A stretch of 41,705 nucleotides of DNA from JADKAC01 sp964492065 (GTDB lineage Bacteria; Bacteroidota; Bacteroidia; Chitinophagales; BACL12): assembly GCA_964492065.1 (NCBI GenBank), contig CAZBHH010000023.1, positions 1 to 41,705 of the forward strand, in the 5' to 3' direction. A program made the position numbers and the translations under genes. Under the pieces are notes generated by a model that ran no database searches, was not told where the DNA came from, and saw only the letters and a program-made list of their open reading frames with translations. The stretch's first letter is position 1, and the number at the start of each line of letters is the position of its first letter. Shown here piece after piece: positions 26,236 through 34,542 of the stretch.

Positions 26236-26467
26236 TTTATAGAATTAGTTGTGAAAAAAGGCCGAGCCGCCTCCGGTGGAAATGCAATGGCGGTGAACGT
26301 GCAGTAAATATCTGCCTGCACGGCACTGCATTTTCCTGCCAGTCGCCGGCATATTATTTCCCTTGCGATACAACAGGGTGTAACACGGGTATTTCCGTGT
26401 GTTCGCATTTTATATATTTTTGAGTTATGACTCAGTTGTGCTTCCGTTGTGCAGTAACCGTGATTTT

Positions 26468-27382
26468 TCAATCACAAGTTTCTAAATCTGCGTAATAGGA
26501 GAGCGTCCAGTTGGTGGAATAATAATACGGATCTGTACCGCCGCCGGGGCTGTAAATTTCGGAAGGTGTGATTTCGTAATACCCGAAATCGGCATCGTCG
26601 GAGCAGGTGGGATCTTCCTGAGCGCCGGTCCATTCTTCGATAGTCACCCAGGTGTCGAACATACTCGGATCCATCACGTATTTTTCGAGCCGTTGCTTTT
26701 GCACATTCCACACGGTAACCAGCGGCGCCACGTGGTACCACCAGTAAACGCAACATTCGCCGGTGTTTACTGCCAGGAAAGCAGAAGGGTCTTCATAGCT
26801 GAACACTTTTTCGCAATCGAATCCGTATTTCACGTCTAATACCTGCCGCATCTTATGCGCTCTCGCATAACATCCGTCCACCACATATTGAAAGGGGATA
26901 CAGTAATCCAATTCGGATAATCCCGTAGCGCAGCCCTGGTCCTGCATGTAATTGAAGATGATGTGCAGGTCTTCGATATCGGGTATCACCGGCTGCAGAT
27001 CGGTTCGGGTCGATCCTTCGCGGATATAGCGCTTTGCAAATTCGCTTTTCTCCTCTGCACTGGCGGGCTGCACGGCAGTCATTTGAAAATCGGCGTTGAG
27101 TGTTACACGCAGCGGGATATTGTTCTTTGTATTTGCATCCAGAAGGGCTTTCATGGCAGAATAGCCTTCCGTATTTTTCTTGAACGGAATGATGCGAGGC
27201 GTTTCATAAAAGCGCAGCCAGATGGCATCGTCATCAGGCGCATCGGTGTAATAGGCAAGCGTCATTAATGCATAATCGGTTTGAACGGGTAGCGCTTCGC
27301 TGCTGACTGTTTCGGGTGTTATCTTATTGCAACCAAAAATGAAAAGCAGAGAGAGCAGCGAGAGGAGGGCGTATTGTTTCAT
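26468..27382 (-). CDS. Protein-glutaminase-like lipoprotein
   Basis: A 304-residue predicted lipoprotein with signal LLFIFGC18NK. The C-terminal half matches the protein-glutaminase fold: CIPFQYVVDGC171YARAHKMRQ, CCVYWWYH217VAPLVTVW and YVMD238PSMFD. These correspond to the Cys-His-Asp triad and flanking motifs of the Chryseobacterium enzyme, which deamidates glutamine side chains in intact proteins and releases ammonia. Conserved cysteines (C151, C161, C190, C210, C211) fit disulphides of an exported enzyme. The N-terminal ~150 residues resemble a propeptide region. It is downstream of pheS and the radical SAM gene on the same strand, but a 149-bp spacer with a near -7 box (27402-27409) suggests its own promoter. 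The family call is strong; lipid anchoring is inferred. Confidence 0.87.
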   Translation of the reverse strand: MKQYALLSLLSLLFIFGCNKITPETVSSEALPVQTDYALMTLAYYTDAPDDDAIWLRFYETPRIIPFKKNTEGYSAMKALLDANTKNNIPLRVTLNADFQMTAVQPASAEEKSEFAKRYIREGSTRTDLQPVIPDIEDLHIIFNYMQDQGCATGLSELDYCIPFQYVVDGCYARAHKMRQVLDVKYGFDCEKVFSYEDPSAFLAVNTGECCVYWWYHVAPLVTVWNVQKQRLEKYVMDPSMFDTWVTIEEWTGAQEDPTCSDDADFGYYEITPSEIYSPGGGTDPYYYSTNWTLSYYADLETCD

Positions 27383-27531
27383 TTTAAAATATTTAATACC
27401 CTAAAATTAAACTGAATTATATCACAATCCTATTCACCTGCGGGGAAATATGACAAAACAATGGGTTAAAGTTTTTACCGGGTGCTGATTGGCGGCATTG
27501 AGATGGGTTGCCGATTTGTATCCGCCTGTCA

Positions 27532-28554
27532 TTACGCCCACACTTTGGTGCCTTCCGTACAGTTTTTACAGATGTCGATTTCGCTTCTGCTCCTCAGTAT
27601 GGCGCTGCGAAAAGCGTGGTATCGCTTGCCTTGCCACAGTTCTTTGAAAGAAGTTTGTTTTAGATCGCCGAGTTTATGTTTGGCATCTTTATCGAAGCAA
27701 CAGGGCACAACGGCGCCATCCCAGGTGATCACACAGCTATGCCATAATTTCCAGCAGTGATTTGTCATGTTGTTTTTGATGAAGTACTTGCCGTCCTTGC
27801 CCTTTTTGTACCGGGCGTATTTATCTATGGTGGGAAGCAGATCACTGCCATTTTCAAAATCGTAAATCTGAGCTGTTTTAAGGCGCACTTCATCCACGCC
27901 TAATTCCGCAGCGAGTTTATAGACATCGCCTATCTGGTGTTCATTGGGTTTTACCACCAGGAATTGAAAGATGATATGCGGCGTTTTCGACTTCAACTCC
28001 CGTTTCCAGCGGATAATATTTTTTGTGCCCTCCAAGACCTTTTCCAGCTTTCCCCCTCGGCGGTACTGCTGGTACACTTCCTGGGTAGTGCCGTCGATGG
28101 AAATGATTAACCGGTCCATACCACTTTCGATTGTACGGCGGGCGTTGTCGTCATTCAGGTAATGAGCATTGGTGCTGGTGGCAGTATAAATTCCCTTTGA
28201 AGATGCATAGGATACCATCTCTAAGAAGGCGGGATTCAGGTAGGGTTCGCCCTGAAAATAAAAGATAAGATAAGTCAGGTCTTTATACAGTTCGTCAATG
28301 GTTTTCCTGAAAAAATCCTGTTGCAACATACCGGTGGGCCGGGTAAATGCCCGCAAGCCGCTGGGGCATTCCGGGCAGCGCAAATTGCAGGATGTAGTAG
28401 GCTCTATCGAAATTGAAATCGGCAATCCCCACTGCACTGCCTTGCGCCGGTATTTGCTGTAGTAATACGAGGCAACCACTTTCCCCATATTCATCAGCCG
28501 GCGTGGTGTCAGCCGTGAAGCGTAGTTCAGTGAGTCGGTGAGATTAAACGGCAT
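27532..28554 (-). CDS. Radical SAM/SPASM domain protein
   Basis: A 340-residue radical SAM protein with the cluster motif C56-x3-C60-x2-C63 (SCNLRCPECPSG). FYFQGEPYLNP occupies the GGEP-like position. A C-terminal SPASM-type region carries CWKLWHSCVITWDGAVVPCC and later CKNC. Such proteins modify peptides or act as anaerobic sulfatase-maturase relatives. The frame extends to 28599; the ATG at 28554 (MPFNLTDSLNYASRL) is preferred, though not proven. It lies 30-75 bases after pheS and is probably cotranscribed. No precursor-peptide gene was identified next to it, and the substrate is unknown. Confidence 0.86.
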   Translation of the reverse strand: MPFNLTDSLNYASRLTPRRLMNMGKVVASYYYSKYRRKAVQWGLPISISIEPTTSCNLRCPECPSGLRAFTRPTGMLQQDFFRKTIDELYKDLTYLIFYFQGEPYLNPAFLEMVSYASSKGIYTATSTNAHYLNDDNARRTIESGMDRLIISIDGTTQEVYQQYRRGGKLEKVLEGTKNIIRWKRELKSKTPHIIFQFLVVKPNEHQIGDVYKLAAELGVDEVRLKTAQIYDFENGSDLLPTIDKYARYKKGKDGKYFIKNNMTNHCWKLWHSCVITWDGAVVPCCFDKDAKHKLGDLKQTSFKELWQGKRYHAFRSAILRSRSEIDICKNCTEGTKVWA

Positions 28555-28629
28555 GGGTAAATTCTTGATTTGCACGGGCAGCACAGGCATCGGCAGCACA
28601 CCGTCGGTAATTACGACAACGCATTGAAA

Positions 28630-29649
28630 TCATAGCCCTTCAAACTGTTTGAGAAAGCGCAAATCATTTTCGGAAAATAAGCGGATATCGTTGATGCGGA
28701 ATTTCAACATCGCCATGCGTTCTATACCCATTCCAAAGGCAAAGCCTGTATATTTTTCCGGGTCGATACCGCAATTCTCCAAAACCTGCGGGTCTATCAT
28801 GCCTGCCCCTCCGATCTCCACCCATCCGCTGTATTTGCAGATGGCGCATCCCGCCTGATTGCACACAAAACAACTAACGTCTAATTCGGCGCTTGGTTCG
28901 GTAAACGGGAAATAACTCGGCCGCAGCCGGATACTTGTGTTCTCGCCGAAGAGTTCTTTCGCCAGGTAGGAGAGGGTTTGTTTTAAGTCGGCGAATGAAA
29001 TGCCCTCATCGACGTAAAACAATTCCAACTGGTGAAATATCACGTGCGCCCGTGCCGAAATGGTTTCGTTGCGGTAGCATCGCCCCGGCGCCATTACCCG
29101 CAGGGGAGGTCGCATGGTTTCCATCACGTGAATCTGCACGTTGGAGGTGTGGGTGCGCAATACGATATCGGGATTTGTCTGAATGTAAAACGTATCCTGC
29201 ATATCCCGGGCGGGATGGTCTTCGGGTGTGTTCAGTGCGGTGAAGTTGTGCCAGTCGTCTTCTATTTCCGGCCCTTCAACCACAACGTAGCCGATGCGGG
29301 AAAATATATCTACCAATTCATTTCTGACTATAGTAATCGGGTGACGTGCGCCTGGGTTTTTTACTGCTACCGGCAATGAAAGGTCAATGGGAGCAGCGTC
29401 ATCCTGTTGTTGCGCCCGGAATTGGGTTTGAAATAATTCAAATTTTTTTTCCGCGATTTCCTTTAATGCATTTACCTGCTGCCCGTATATTTTTTTCTGA
29501 TCTGCGGGGACGTCTTTAATTGCGGCAAACGCATGTTTCAGAATATTTTTTGAACCGAGAAACCGGATGCGGAATAGCTCGAGTTCTGCGGTAGTACCAA
29601 TCGGGAAATTCTCTATTTCGCCCTGTAAGGCTTTTAAATTATCAAACAT
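28630..29649 (-). CDS. pheS: Phenylalanyl-tRNA synthetase alpha subunit
   Basis: A 339-residue PheRS alpha chain, the catalytic half of the (alpha-beta)2 enzyme charging tRNA(Phe). The N-terminal ~100 residues form the coiled-coil tRNA-binding arm. Motif 2 lies around MAPGRCYRNETISARAHVIFHQLE, with motif 3 at FAFGMGIERMAMLKF. HTSNVQIHVMETM is typical of PheS. The ATG at 29649 is chosen over the TTG at 29673, which falls inside a perfect -7 box. pheT is not adjacent; the next gene downstream encodes the radical SAM protein. Confidence 0.97.
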   Translation of the reverse strand: MFDNLKALQGEIENFPIGTTAELELFRIRFLGSKNILKHAFAAIKDVPADQKKIYGQQVNALKEIAEKKFELFQTQFRAQQQDDAAPIDLSLPVAVKNPGARHPITIVRNELVDIFSRIGYVVVEGPEIEDDWHNFTALNTPEDHPARDMQDTFYIQTNPDIVLRTHTSNVQIHVMETMRPPLRVMAPGRCYRNETISARAHVIFHQLELFYVDEGISFADLKQTLSYLAKELFGENTSIRLRPSYFPFTEPSAELDVSCFVCNQAGCAICKYSGWVEIGGAGMIDPQVLENCGIDPEKYTGFAFGMGIERMAMLKFRINDIRLFSENDLRFLKQFEGL

Positions 29650-29670
29650 ACATCTTTGCACCTCGCCGCT

Positions 29671-29678
29671 CAAAAATA
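29671..29678 (-). promoter_or_regulatory. Bacteroidota -7 box of pheS
   Basis: On the minus strand TATTTTTG exactly fits TAnnTTTG and lies 21 bases before the ATG at 29649. It overlaps the alternative TTG start and argues against it. Confidence 0.5.
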
Positions 29679-29682
29679 CAAA

Positions 29683-29712
29683 GAAAAAGGGCTACCGTTT
29701 TTGGCAGCCCTT
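29683..29712 (-). terminator. Rho-independent terminator of metalloprotease copy 1
   Basis: On the minus strand a stem AAGGGCT...AGCCCTT (7 bp plus two inner pairs) encloses a loop rich in A. It is followed by TTTTTCTTT, about 20 bases past the stop at 29734. Confidence 0.85.
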
Positions 29713-29733
29713 GTAGGGTATTTTGAATTTGCA

Positions 29734-31659
29734 CTATTCAACCATAAACTTTTCGGTATAGCTGGATTTACCGTTGCTGATTTCTACGATATATAAACCC
29801 GCAGCCATAGTGGATACATCCAACTTTACGGTATTCTCACCTTCCACTACTGATGTATGCATCGACTGCAATTTATTGCCGAGCAGGTCGTACACATTGA
29901 GCGTTACTTCGGTTTGCTGCACGCTGAAATAATCTACCTGCATGATACCGTTTGCCGGGTTGGGGAAGATATTGACGATGGCGTTATCCCAAATTTGTTC
30001 CATGTGTATTTCGGTGCCGTCGGTTCTCCAACTGGAGCCGCTCACTTCCACCAGCAGTTCATAACAATCGTCGGCATCGTAGGCGCCGCTGTAGCCATAT
30101 ACATACACATATCTGTCTCCCGAACCGTTGGTATTCCAAATGATGGTTTCATCGGCGGTGCCCGCATTCTGTGAAGAGCCTTTTTTCTTGCCCTTGTGAT
30201 TTAATAAACGCATATCGTAATCGGCGGGCAAGTTCGTCAGTGTAACTTTGATTTTTGTATTGGGCGATGCAGTGGTAAACTTGTAATAATCCTTATCGCC
30301 GGAGTAAGCAATCATTGCGCTATAAGTCACGCCGGTTGCAATGGTACCAGCGGATCCTCTGCTATTGTTGGATTCCTGGATATCGGAACACGTTTCACCG
30401 CCGGAAGTGGTAAAGTATGCAGAAGATGAATACGCACTCACATCGCCGCCGCCGCAATCGGCTTGTACCTGCCACTCGTAATCGGTACCGGCGGTTAATC
30501 CCGTAAAGCTGATGTTCAATCCGGAGGTAGAACCTTCTGTCCAGGTCGCCTCGCCTACCTGGCGGCCACGCACATTATACCCCACAGCGCCGGCTACTGC
30601 ATTCCAGTTCAGTATGGCAGAAGTCTCTGTAATATCGGTAGTGGACAATCCGGACGGCACGGTGCACGATGGAGTGCCTCCGCCGCCGCAACCTTCAGAA
30701 CTCAATATGCTTTCCCTGGCGCCTCCCGGAGCAAATAAGGCGTGCATACGTGTTTTTTGGCCGGTGGTGAATAAATTCATACATGCGTCATCGGTGTAGT
30801 CCATATAGTTTTGGTACATGTCGCCGTCCGGGCCGTTGGAACAGGAAACTCGGGTTCCGGAAGGGCAACCGTAGGTTTCATCCGCCTGATTCGGCGTATC
30901 GCCCACATAATCCGATCCCGAGCAGGAAGAACCGTCATCGCCCCAAATATGATAGAGGTTTAACCAATGTCCGACTTCATGCGTAGCCGAACGACCTAAG
31001 TTATAGGGAGCCGTAGCGTAATCCGGCCCGCCGAAATATTGGTAATCGATAACAACGCCGTCAGTAGCTGCCGGCCCACCGGGGAATTGCGCATAGCCCA
31101 ATAATCCGCTGCCTAAATCGCAAACCCAAATATTCAGGTAGGAGTCGCGGTCCCAGGCGGCATGTCCATAGGTGGAGTATTTAACCGGATCGCCGCTGGT
31201 GCCAAATGAAGTTTTGGTTGTGGATGTCCGGGTGATGCCTGTGGTAGGATATCCGTCGGGGTCAACCGAGGCGAGGCAAAATTCGATTTCAGGATCAGCG
31301 GCTTCATCGGTAAAATGATCGGGCGTATTAACGGCATCTGCATTCATCCTTCTGAAATCTTCATTCAGGATTTCGATCTGCGAATTGATAGCGGCGTCGG
31401 AAATGTTTTCAGCGCCGGTATTATACACTACGTGTACTACCACCGGAATGGTAATAACGCTGCGGGTAGATCCCGCATTTTCGGAGACGAATTTGGCGGT
31501 AAACTCCTCGATTTGCTGCCGGTTATGCAGGTAATTCGGATCGCTGAGTTTTAATTCGGCATCTATAGCCATGGTGCCGCAATTGCGCATTTCCTGCCCT
31601 AAGCCACTGCTGGCGCATAAGAATAATAATGCGATGGCGAGTAAATTGTTTCTTAGCAT
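29734..31659 (-). CDS. Secreted M43-type (cytophagalysin-like) metalloprotease with FN3, PPC and T9SS domains, copy 1
   Basis: A 641-residue secreted zinc metalloprotease. A signal peptide spans ~1-21. The catalytic domain holds HEVGHWLNLYH at 227-237 (HExxHxxGxxH-like, with Asn at the usual Gly position) and a Met-turn YMDY at M286, as in pappalysin/cytophagalysin proteases. An FN3 domain follows (~332-418), then a pre-peptidase C-terminal (PPC) domain (~425-540, SGDKDYYKFTT and YDMRLLNHKG), and a T9SS type A domain (~565-641, IFPNPANGIMQ to EKFMVE). Residues from about 40 to 399 are encoded by DNA virtually identical to the next copy, while the signal peptide and C-terminal third differ. 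A role in extracellular protein degradation is expected. Confidence 0.93.
   Translation of the reverse strand: MLRNNLLAIALLFLCASSGLGQEMRNCGTMAIDAELKLSDPNYLHNRQQIEEFTAKFVSENAGSTRSVITIPVVVHVVYNTGAENISDAAINSQIEILNEDFRRMNADAVNTPDHFTDEAADPEIEFCLASVDPDGYPTTGITRTSTTKTSFGTSGDPVKYSTYGHAAWDRDSYLNIWVCDLGSGLLGYAQFPGGPAATDGVVIDYQYFGGPDYATAPYNLGRSATHEVGHWLNLYHIWGDDGSSCSGSDYVGDTPNQADETYGCPSGTRVSCSNGPDGDMYQNYMDYTDDACMNLFTTGQKTRMHALFAPGGARESILSSEGCGGGGTPSCTVPSGLSTTDITETSAILNWNAVAGAVGYNVRGRQVGEATWTEGSTSGLNISFTGLTAGTDYEWQVQADCGGGDVSAYSSSAYFTTSGGETCSDIQESNNSRGSAGTIATGVTYSAMIAYSGDKDYYKFTTASPNTKIKVTLTNLPADYDMRLLNHKGKKKGSSQNAGTADETIIWNTNGSGDRYVYVYGYSGAYDADDCYELLVEVSGSSWRTDGTEIHMEQIWDNAIVNIFPNPANGIMQVDYFSVQQTEVTLNVYDLLGNKLQSMHTSVVEGENTVKLDVSTMAAGLYIVEISNGKSSYTEKFMVE
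30463..31539 (-). repeat. Direct repeat unit 1, identical to 32860-33936
   Basis: This 1,077-base stretch matches 32860-33936 with a constant offset of 2,397 bases and no difference that I found by eye. It codes for most of the catalytic and FN3 domains. Identity ends abruptly: a mismatch at 30462 then divergence on one side, and a single mismatch at 31540 then scattered ones from 31566 on the other. Confidence 0.88.
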
Positions 31660-32121
31660 TTTTTCAAGTTTTAATTAATAAATAAATTAAAATATCCGAT
31701 AGAAGCGGATGCGGTTATTTAATGCTGTACTCCATTAAATGCGGTTTGAACCCGTTTGACAATTGCAAGTTGCAATTTTTTTTTAACAGTTCAACGGCAG
31801 AATACGCAAAATTGTCACATAGTGGAATAATATATCCGGGTTAATTAATTTTTTTTTGGGCGTTACTATAATTGAGAGCAAATTGCGGGGGAGTATTGCA
31901 ATTTTTTTTAAAGTCACTTATTGACTTTCAATGTGCTGCGCAATGCAATCGTTATTTTCCGAAGTGAAAGTTATTGCGCATACAAGTATTGAGCAACCCG
32001 CTAACACCAGGTAGATTCTTTGGAAGTGAAGTGTCGGAATGAAGCGGTGAACCTGTCATCTCATATATCGGCAAAAAAAAAGCGGCTTGTACAGCCGCTT
32101 TTTCGTCAACACTAATAATTA
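31660..32121. other. 462-base spacer between the two metalloprotease genes
   Basis: An A/T-rich spacer with several long T-runs and the terminator of copy 2 at its right end. A 17-base palindrome (AATTGCAA-G-TTGCAATT, 31761-31777) followed by nine T residues lies ~100 bases upstream of copy 1. No gene was recognised. Confidence 0.5.
32077..32103 (-). terminator. Rho-independent terminator of metalloprotease copy 2
   Basis: An 11-bp stem (AAAAAGCGGCT / AGCCGCTTTTT) with a 5-nt loop is followed on the minus strand by a long T-run, ~18 bases past the stop of the gene at 32122. Confidence 0.9.
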
Positions 32122-34056
32122 CTATTCTACTATAAACTTATCTGTGTAAGTAGATTTACCGTTGCTGATTTCGACAATATAAATGCCGGCAGACAAAAGA
32201 TGTACGTCGGCTTTAATCTGATTTTCACCTTCTACAACATCTTCGTTAACGGTATTTACGAGATTGCCGAGCAAGTCGTATATCTTCATTGTTACCCCGG
32301 TTTCCTGTACTGAATAATAATTGATGTTTACAGTTTCAGATGCCGGATTCGGGAAAATTGACAGTATTGCGTTATCCCATGCATCCAGGTCAAATATTTC
32401 AGAACCATCGGTACGCCAGCTCGTATTGCTCACTTCAATGGTCAGGTCGTAGCAATCGGAAGCATCGTAGGCGCCGCTGTAACCATAAACATACACATAG
32501 CGTGTACCTTGGGAGCTGGTATTCCAGATAATGGTTTCATCGGCAGTACCTGAGTTTTGAGATATTCCCTTTTGTTTTTTCTTGTTATTGTACAATCTCA
32601 CATCGTAATCGGCGGGCAGCGATGAAACGGTCACCTTAATCCGGGTATTCGGAGATGTGGTGGTGAATTGATAATAATCATTATCTGAGCTGCTGGATAT
32701 CAATGCGTGATACGTCGTTCCGGTAGAAATTGCGTAAGGTGTGGAAATGGTATTATTGGGTTCGCCGAGGTCAGAACAATCGCCGCCGCCACCGCCGCCG
32801 GAAGTGGTAAAGTATGCAGAAGCGGAGTAAGCGCTCAGCGAGCCGCCGCCGCAATCGGTTTGTACCTGCCACTCGTAATCGGTACCGGCGGTTAATCCCG
32901 TAAAGCTGATGTTCAATCCGGAGGTAGAACCTTCTGTCCAGGTCGCCTCGCCTACCTGGCGGCCACGCACATTATACCCCACAGCGCCGGCTACTGCATT
33001 CCAGTTCAGTATGGCAGAAGTCTCTGTAATATCGGTAGTGGACAATCCGGACGGCACGGTGCACGATGGAGTGCCTCCGCCGCCGCAACCTTCAGAACTC
33101 AATATGCTTTCCCTGGCGCCTCCCGGAGCAAATAAGGCGTGCATACGTGTTTTTTGGCCGGTGGTGAATAAATTCATACATGCGTCATCGGTGTAGTCCA
33201 TATAGTTTTGGTACATGTCGCCGTCCGGGCCGTTGGAACAGGAAACTCGGGTTCCGGAAGGGCAACCGTAGGTTTCATCCGCCTGATTCGGCGTATCGCC
33301 CACATAATCCGATCCCGAGCAGGAAGAACCGTCATCGCCCCAAATATGATAGAGGTTTAACCAATGTCCGACTTCATGCGTAGCCGAACGACCTAAGTTA
33401 TAGGGAGCCGTAGCGTAATCCGGCCCGCCGAAATATTGGTAATCGATAACAACGCCGTCAGTAGCTGCCGGCCCACCGGGGAATTGCGCATAGCCCAATA
33501 ATCCGCTGCCTAAATCGCAAACCCAAATATTCAGGTAGGAGTCGCGGTCCCAGGCGGCATGTCCATAGGTGGAGTATTTAACCGGATCGCCGCTGGTGCC
33601 AAATGAAGTTTTGGTTGTGGATGTCCGGGTGATGCCTGTGGTAGGATATCCGTCGGGGTCAACCGAGGCGAGGCAAAATTCGATTTCAGGATCAGCGGCT
33701 TCATCGGTAAAATGATCGGGCGTATTAACGGCATCTGCATTCATCCTTCTGAAATCTTCATTCAGGATTTCGATCTGCGAATTGATAGCGGCGTCGGAAA
33801 TGTTTTCAGCGCCGGTATTATACACTACGTGTACTACCACCGGAATGGTAATAACGCTGCGGGTAGATCCCGCATTTTCGGAGACGAATTTGGCGGTAAA
33901 CTCCTCGATTTGCTGCCGGTTATGCAGGTAATTCGGGTCGCTGAGTTTTAATTCGGCATCTAAATCCATGGTGCCGCATGTGCGTTGTGCTTCCTGGCCA
34001 AATGCAATACCGAAGGTGATCAGCATTGCAAATAGTAGTAGTGAATTTTTTAGCAT
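32122..34056 (-). CDS. Secreted M43-type (cytophagalysin-like) metalloprotease with FN3, PPC and T9SS domains, copy 2
   Basis: A 644-residue paralogue of the downstream protease, with the same domain order: signal peptide ~1-20, catalytic domain with HEVGHWLNLYH at 227-237 and the YMDY Met-turn, FN3, a linker with a run of glycines (SGGGGGGDC), PPC (SSDNDYYQFTT) and a T9SS domain (IFPNPASETVN to DKFIVE). Outside the shared core the two proteins are clearly diverged in signal peptide, PPC and sorting domain. The gene has its own terminator and a 462-base spacer from copy 1, so the copies are separate transcription units. They may differ in targeting or expression while keeping the same specificity. 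Confidence 0.93.
   Translation of the reverse strand: MLKNSLLLFAMLITFGIAFGQEAQRTCGTMDLDAELKLSDPNYLHNRQQIEEFTAKFVSENAGSTRSVITIPVVVHVVYNTGAENISDAAINSQIEILNEDFRRMNADAVNTPDHFTDEAADPEIEFCLASVDPDGYPTTGITRTSTTKTSFGTSGDPVKYSTYGHAAWDRDSYLNIWVCDLGSGLLGYAQFPGGPAATDGVVIDYQYFGGPDYATAPYNLGRSATHEVGHWLNLYHIWGDDGSSCSGSDYVGDTPNQADETYGCPSGTRVSCSNGPDGDMYQNYMDYTDDACMNLFTTGQKTRMHALFAPGGARESILSSEGCGGGGTPSCTVPSGLSTTDITETSAILNWNAVAGAVGYNVRGRQVGEATWTEGSTSGLNISFTGLTAGTDYEWQVQTDCGGGSLSAYSASAYFTTSGGGGGGDCSDLGEPNNTISTPYAISTGTTYHALISSSSDNDYYQFTTTSPNTRIKVTVSSLPADYDVRLYNNKKKQKGISQNSGTADETIIWNTSSQGTRYVYVYGYSGAYDASDCYDLTIEVSNTSWRTDGSEIFDLDAWDNAILSIFPNPASETVNINYYSVQETGVTMKIYDLLGNLVNTVNEDVVEGENQIKADVHLLSAGIYIVEISNGKSTYTDKFIVE
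32860..33936 (-). repeat. Direct repeat unit 2, identical to 30463-31539
   Basis: The second copy of the 1,077-base block. The first codon difference beyond it is I versus V in an overlapping reading frame at 33937/31540. Direct orientation and a position inside coding sequence suggest gene conversion or a recent partial duplication. Confidence 0.88.
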
Positions 34057-34542
34057 GTTACTTTAAATTAATAGTTAGATAAGAATATGAGAACAGTCGG
34101 AAATGAATGTCAGATGCAAGGCCTTACTTTCGAGTTGCATCCCTTACAAGTCCATAGACAAAGAGAGCAGATTTTTTTCAACTATGCAAACTAGATTACA
34201 GCGGGCAATGTCACGGCAGATAAGGATATAACTATCTGTAAGCAAGGTGGTTGTACTCCCACTTAGGCGGAGGCGCCACCTGTATTTCCGAATGCGTTCT
34301 ACGGCTCTGTCACCCCGATTGCCCCACAGGTAATAATTGCCAGAATGGTAAATCTTAACCCTATGAAAATGTATCATTAATCAGTATGATAATTTTTTGC
34401 CCCAATCATTATTTTGTTTGTTATAATTTTAACAATTCGAGCGGAGTTGAAAATTTTTTTTCAGATTCTTTTAAAAATTTTTTACGTTGGAGGTATTAAC
34501 TGACGGTTCAAATGCGATAGAACTATATTTGTCCGCTTGCCG
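34057..34542. other. 486-base region upstream of metH with several inverted repeats
   Basis: Between a T9SS protease and metH lies a stretch with more GC than its flanks (34190-34350) and several pairing segments: CAGATA/TATCTG near 34214-34240, AGGTGG/CCACCT near 34243-34282 and ACCTGT/ACAGGT near 34278-34333. A 77-codon minus-strand frame there is not recognisable as a protein. The right side (34380-34500) is A/T rich. No cobalamin B12-box or SAM-I core was recognised. Confidence 0.4.
34524..34531 (+). promoter_or_regulatory. Bacteroidota -7 box of metH
   Basis: TATATTTG exactly fits TAnnTTTG and ends 11 bases before the ATG at 34543, predicting an extremely short or absent leader. No -33 TTTG occurs at the expected 19-20 base spacing. 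Confidence 0.45.

Noticed and set aside
30463..33936. Transposon or insertion sequence as the cause of the repeated block
   Set aside because: The repeated DNA is coding sequence of the protease itself, with no terminal inverted repeats or transposase; conversion or duplication explains it better.
34144..34377. 77-codon minus-strand frame
   Set aside because: No recognisable protein family, and the region is rich in inverted repeats. Alternative frames give short peptides without homology that I can name. Left as a non-coding unknown.
34057..34542. Cobalamin or SAM riboswitch upstream of metH
   Set aside because: Expected for a B12-dependent methionine synthase, but neither a B12-box nor a SAM-I core was recognised, and the -7 box 11 bases before the ATG leaves no room for a leader.
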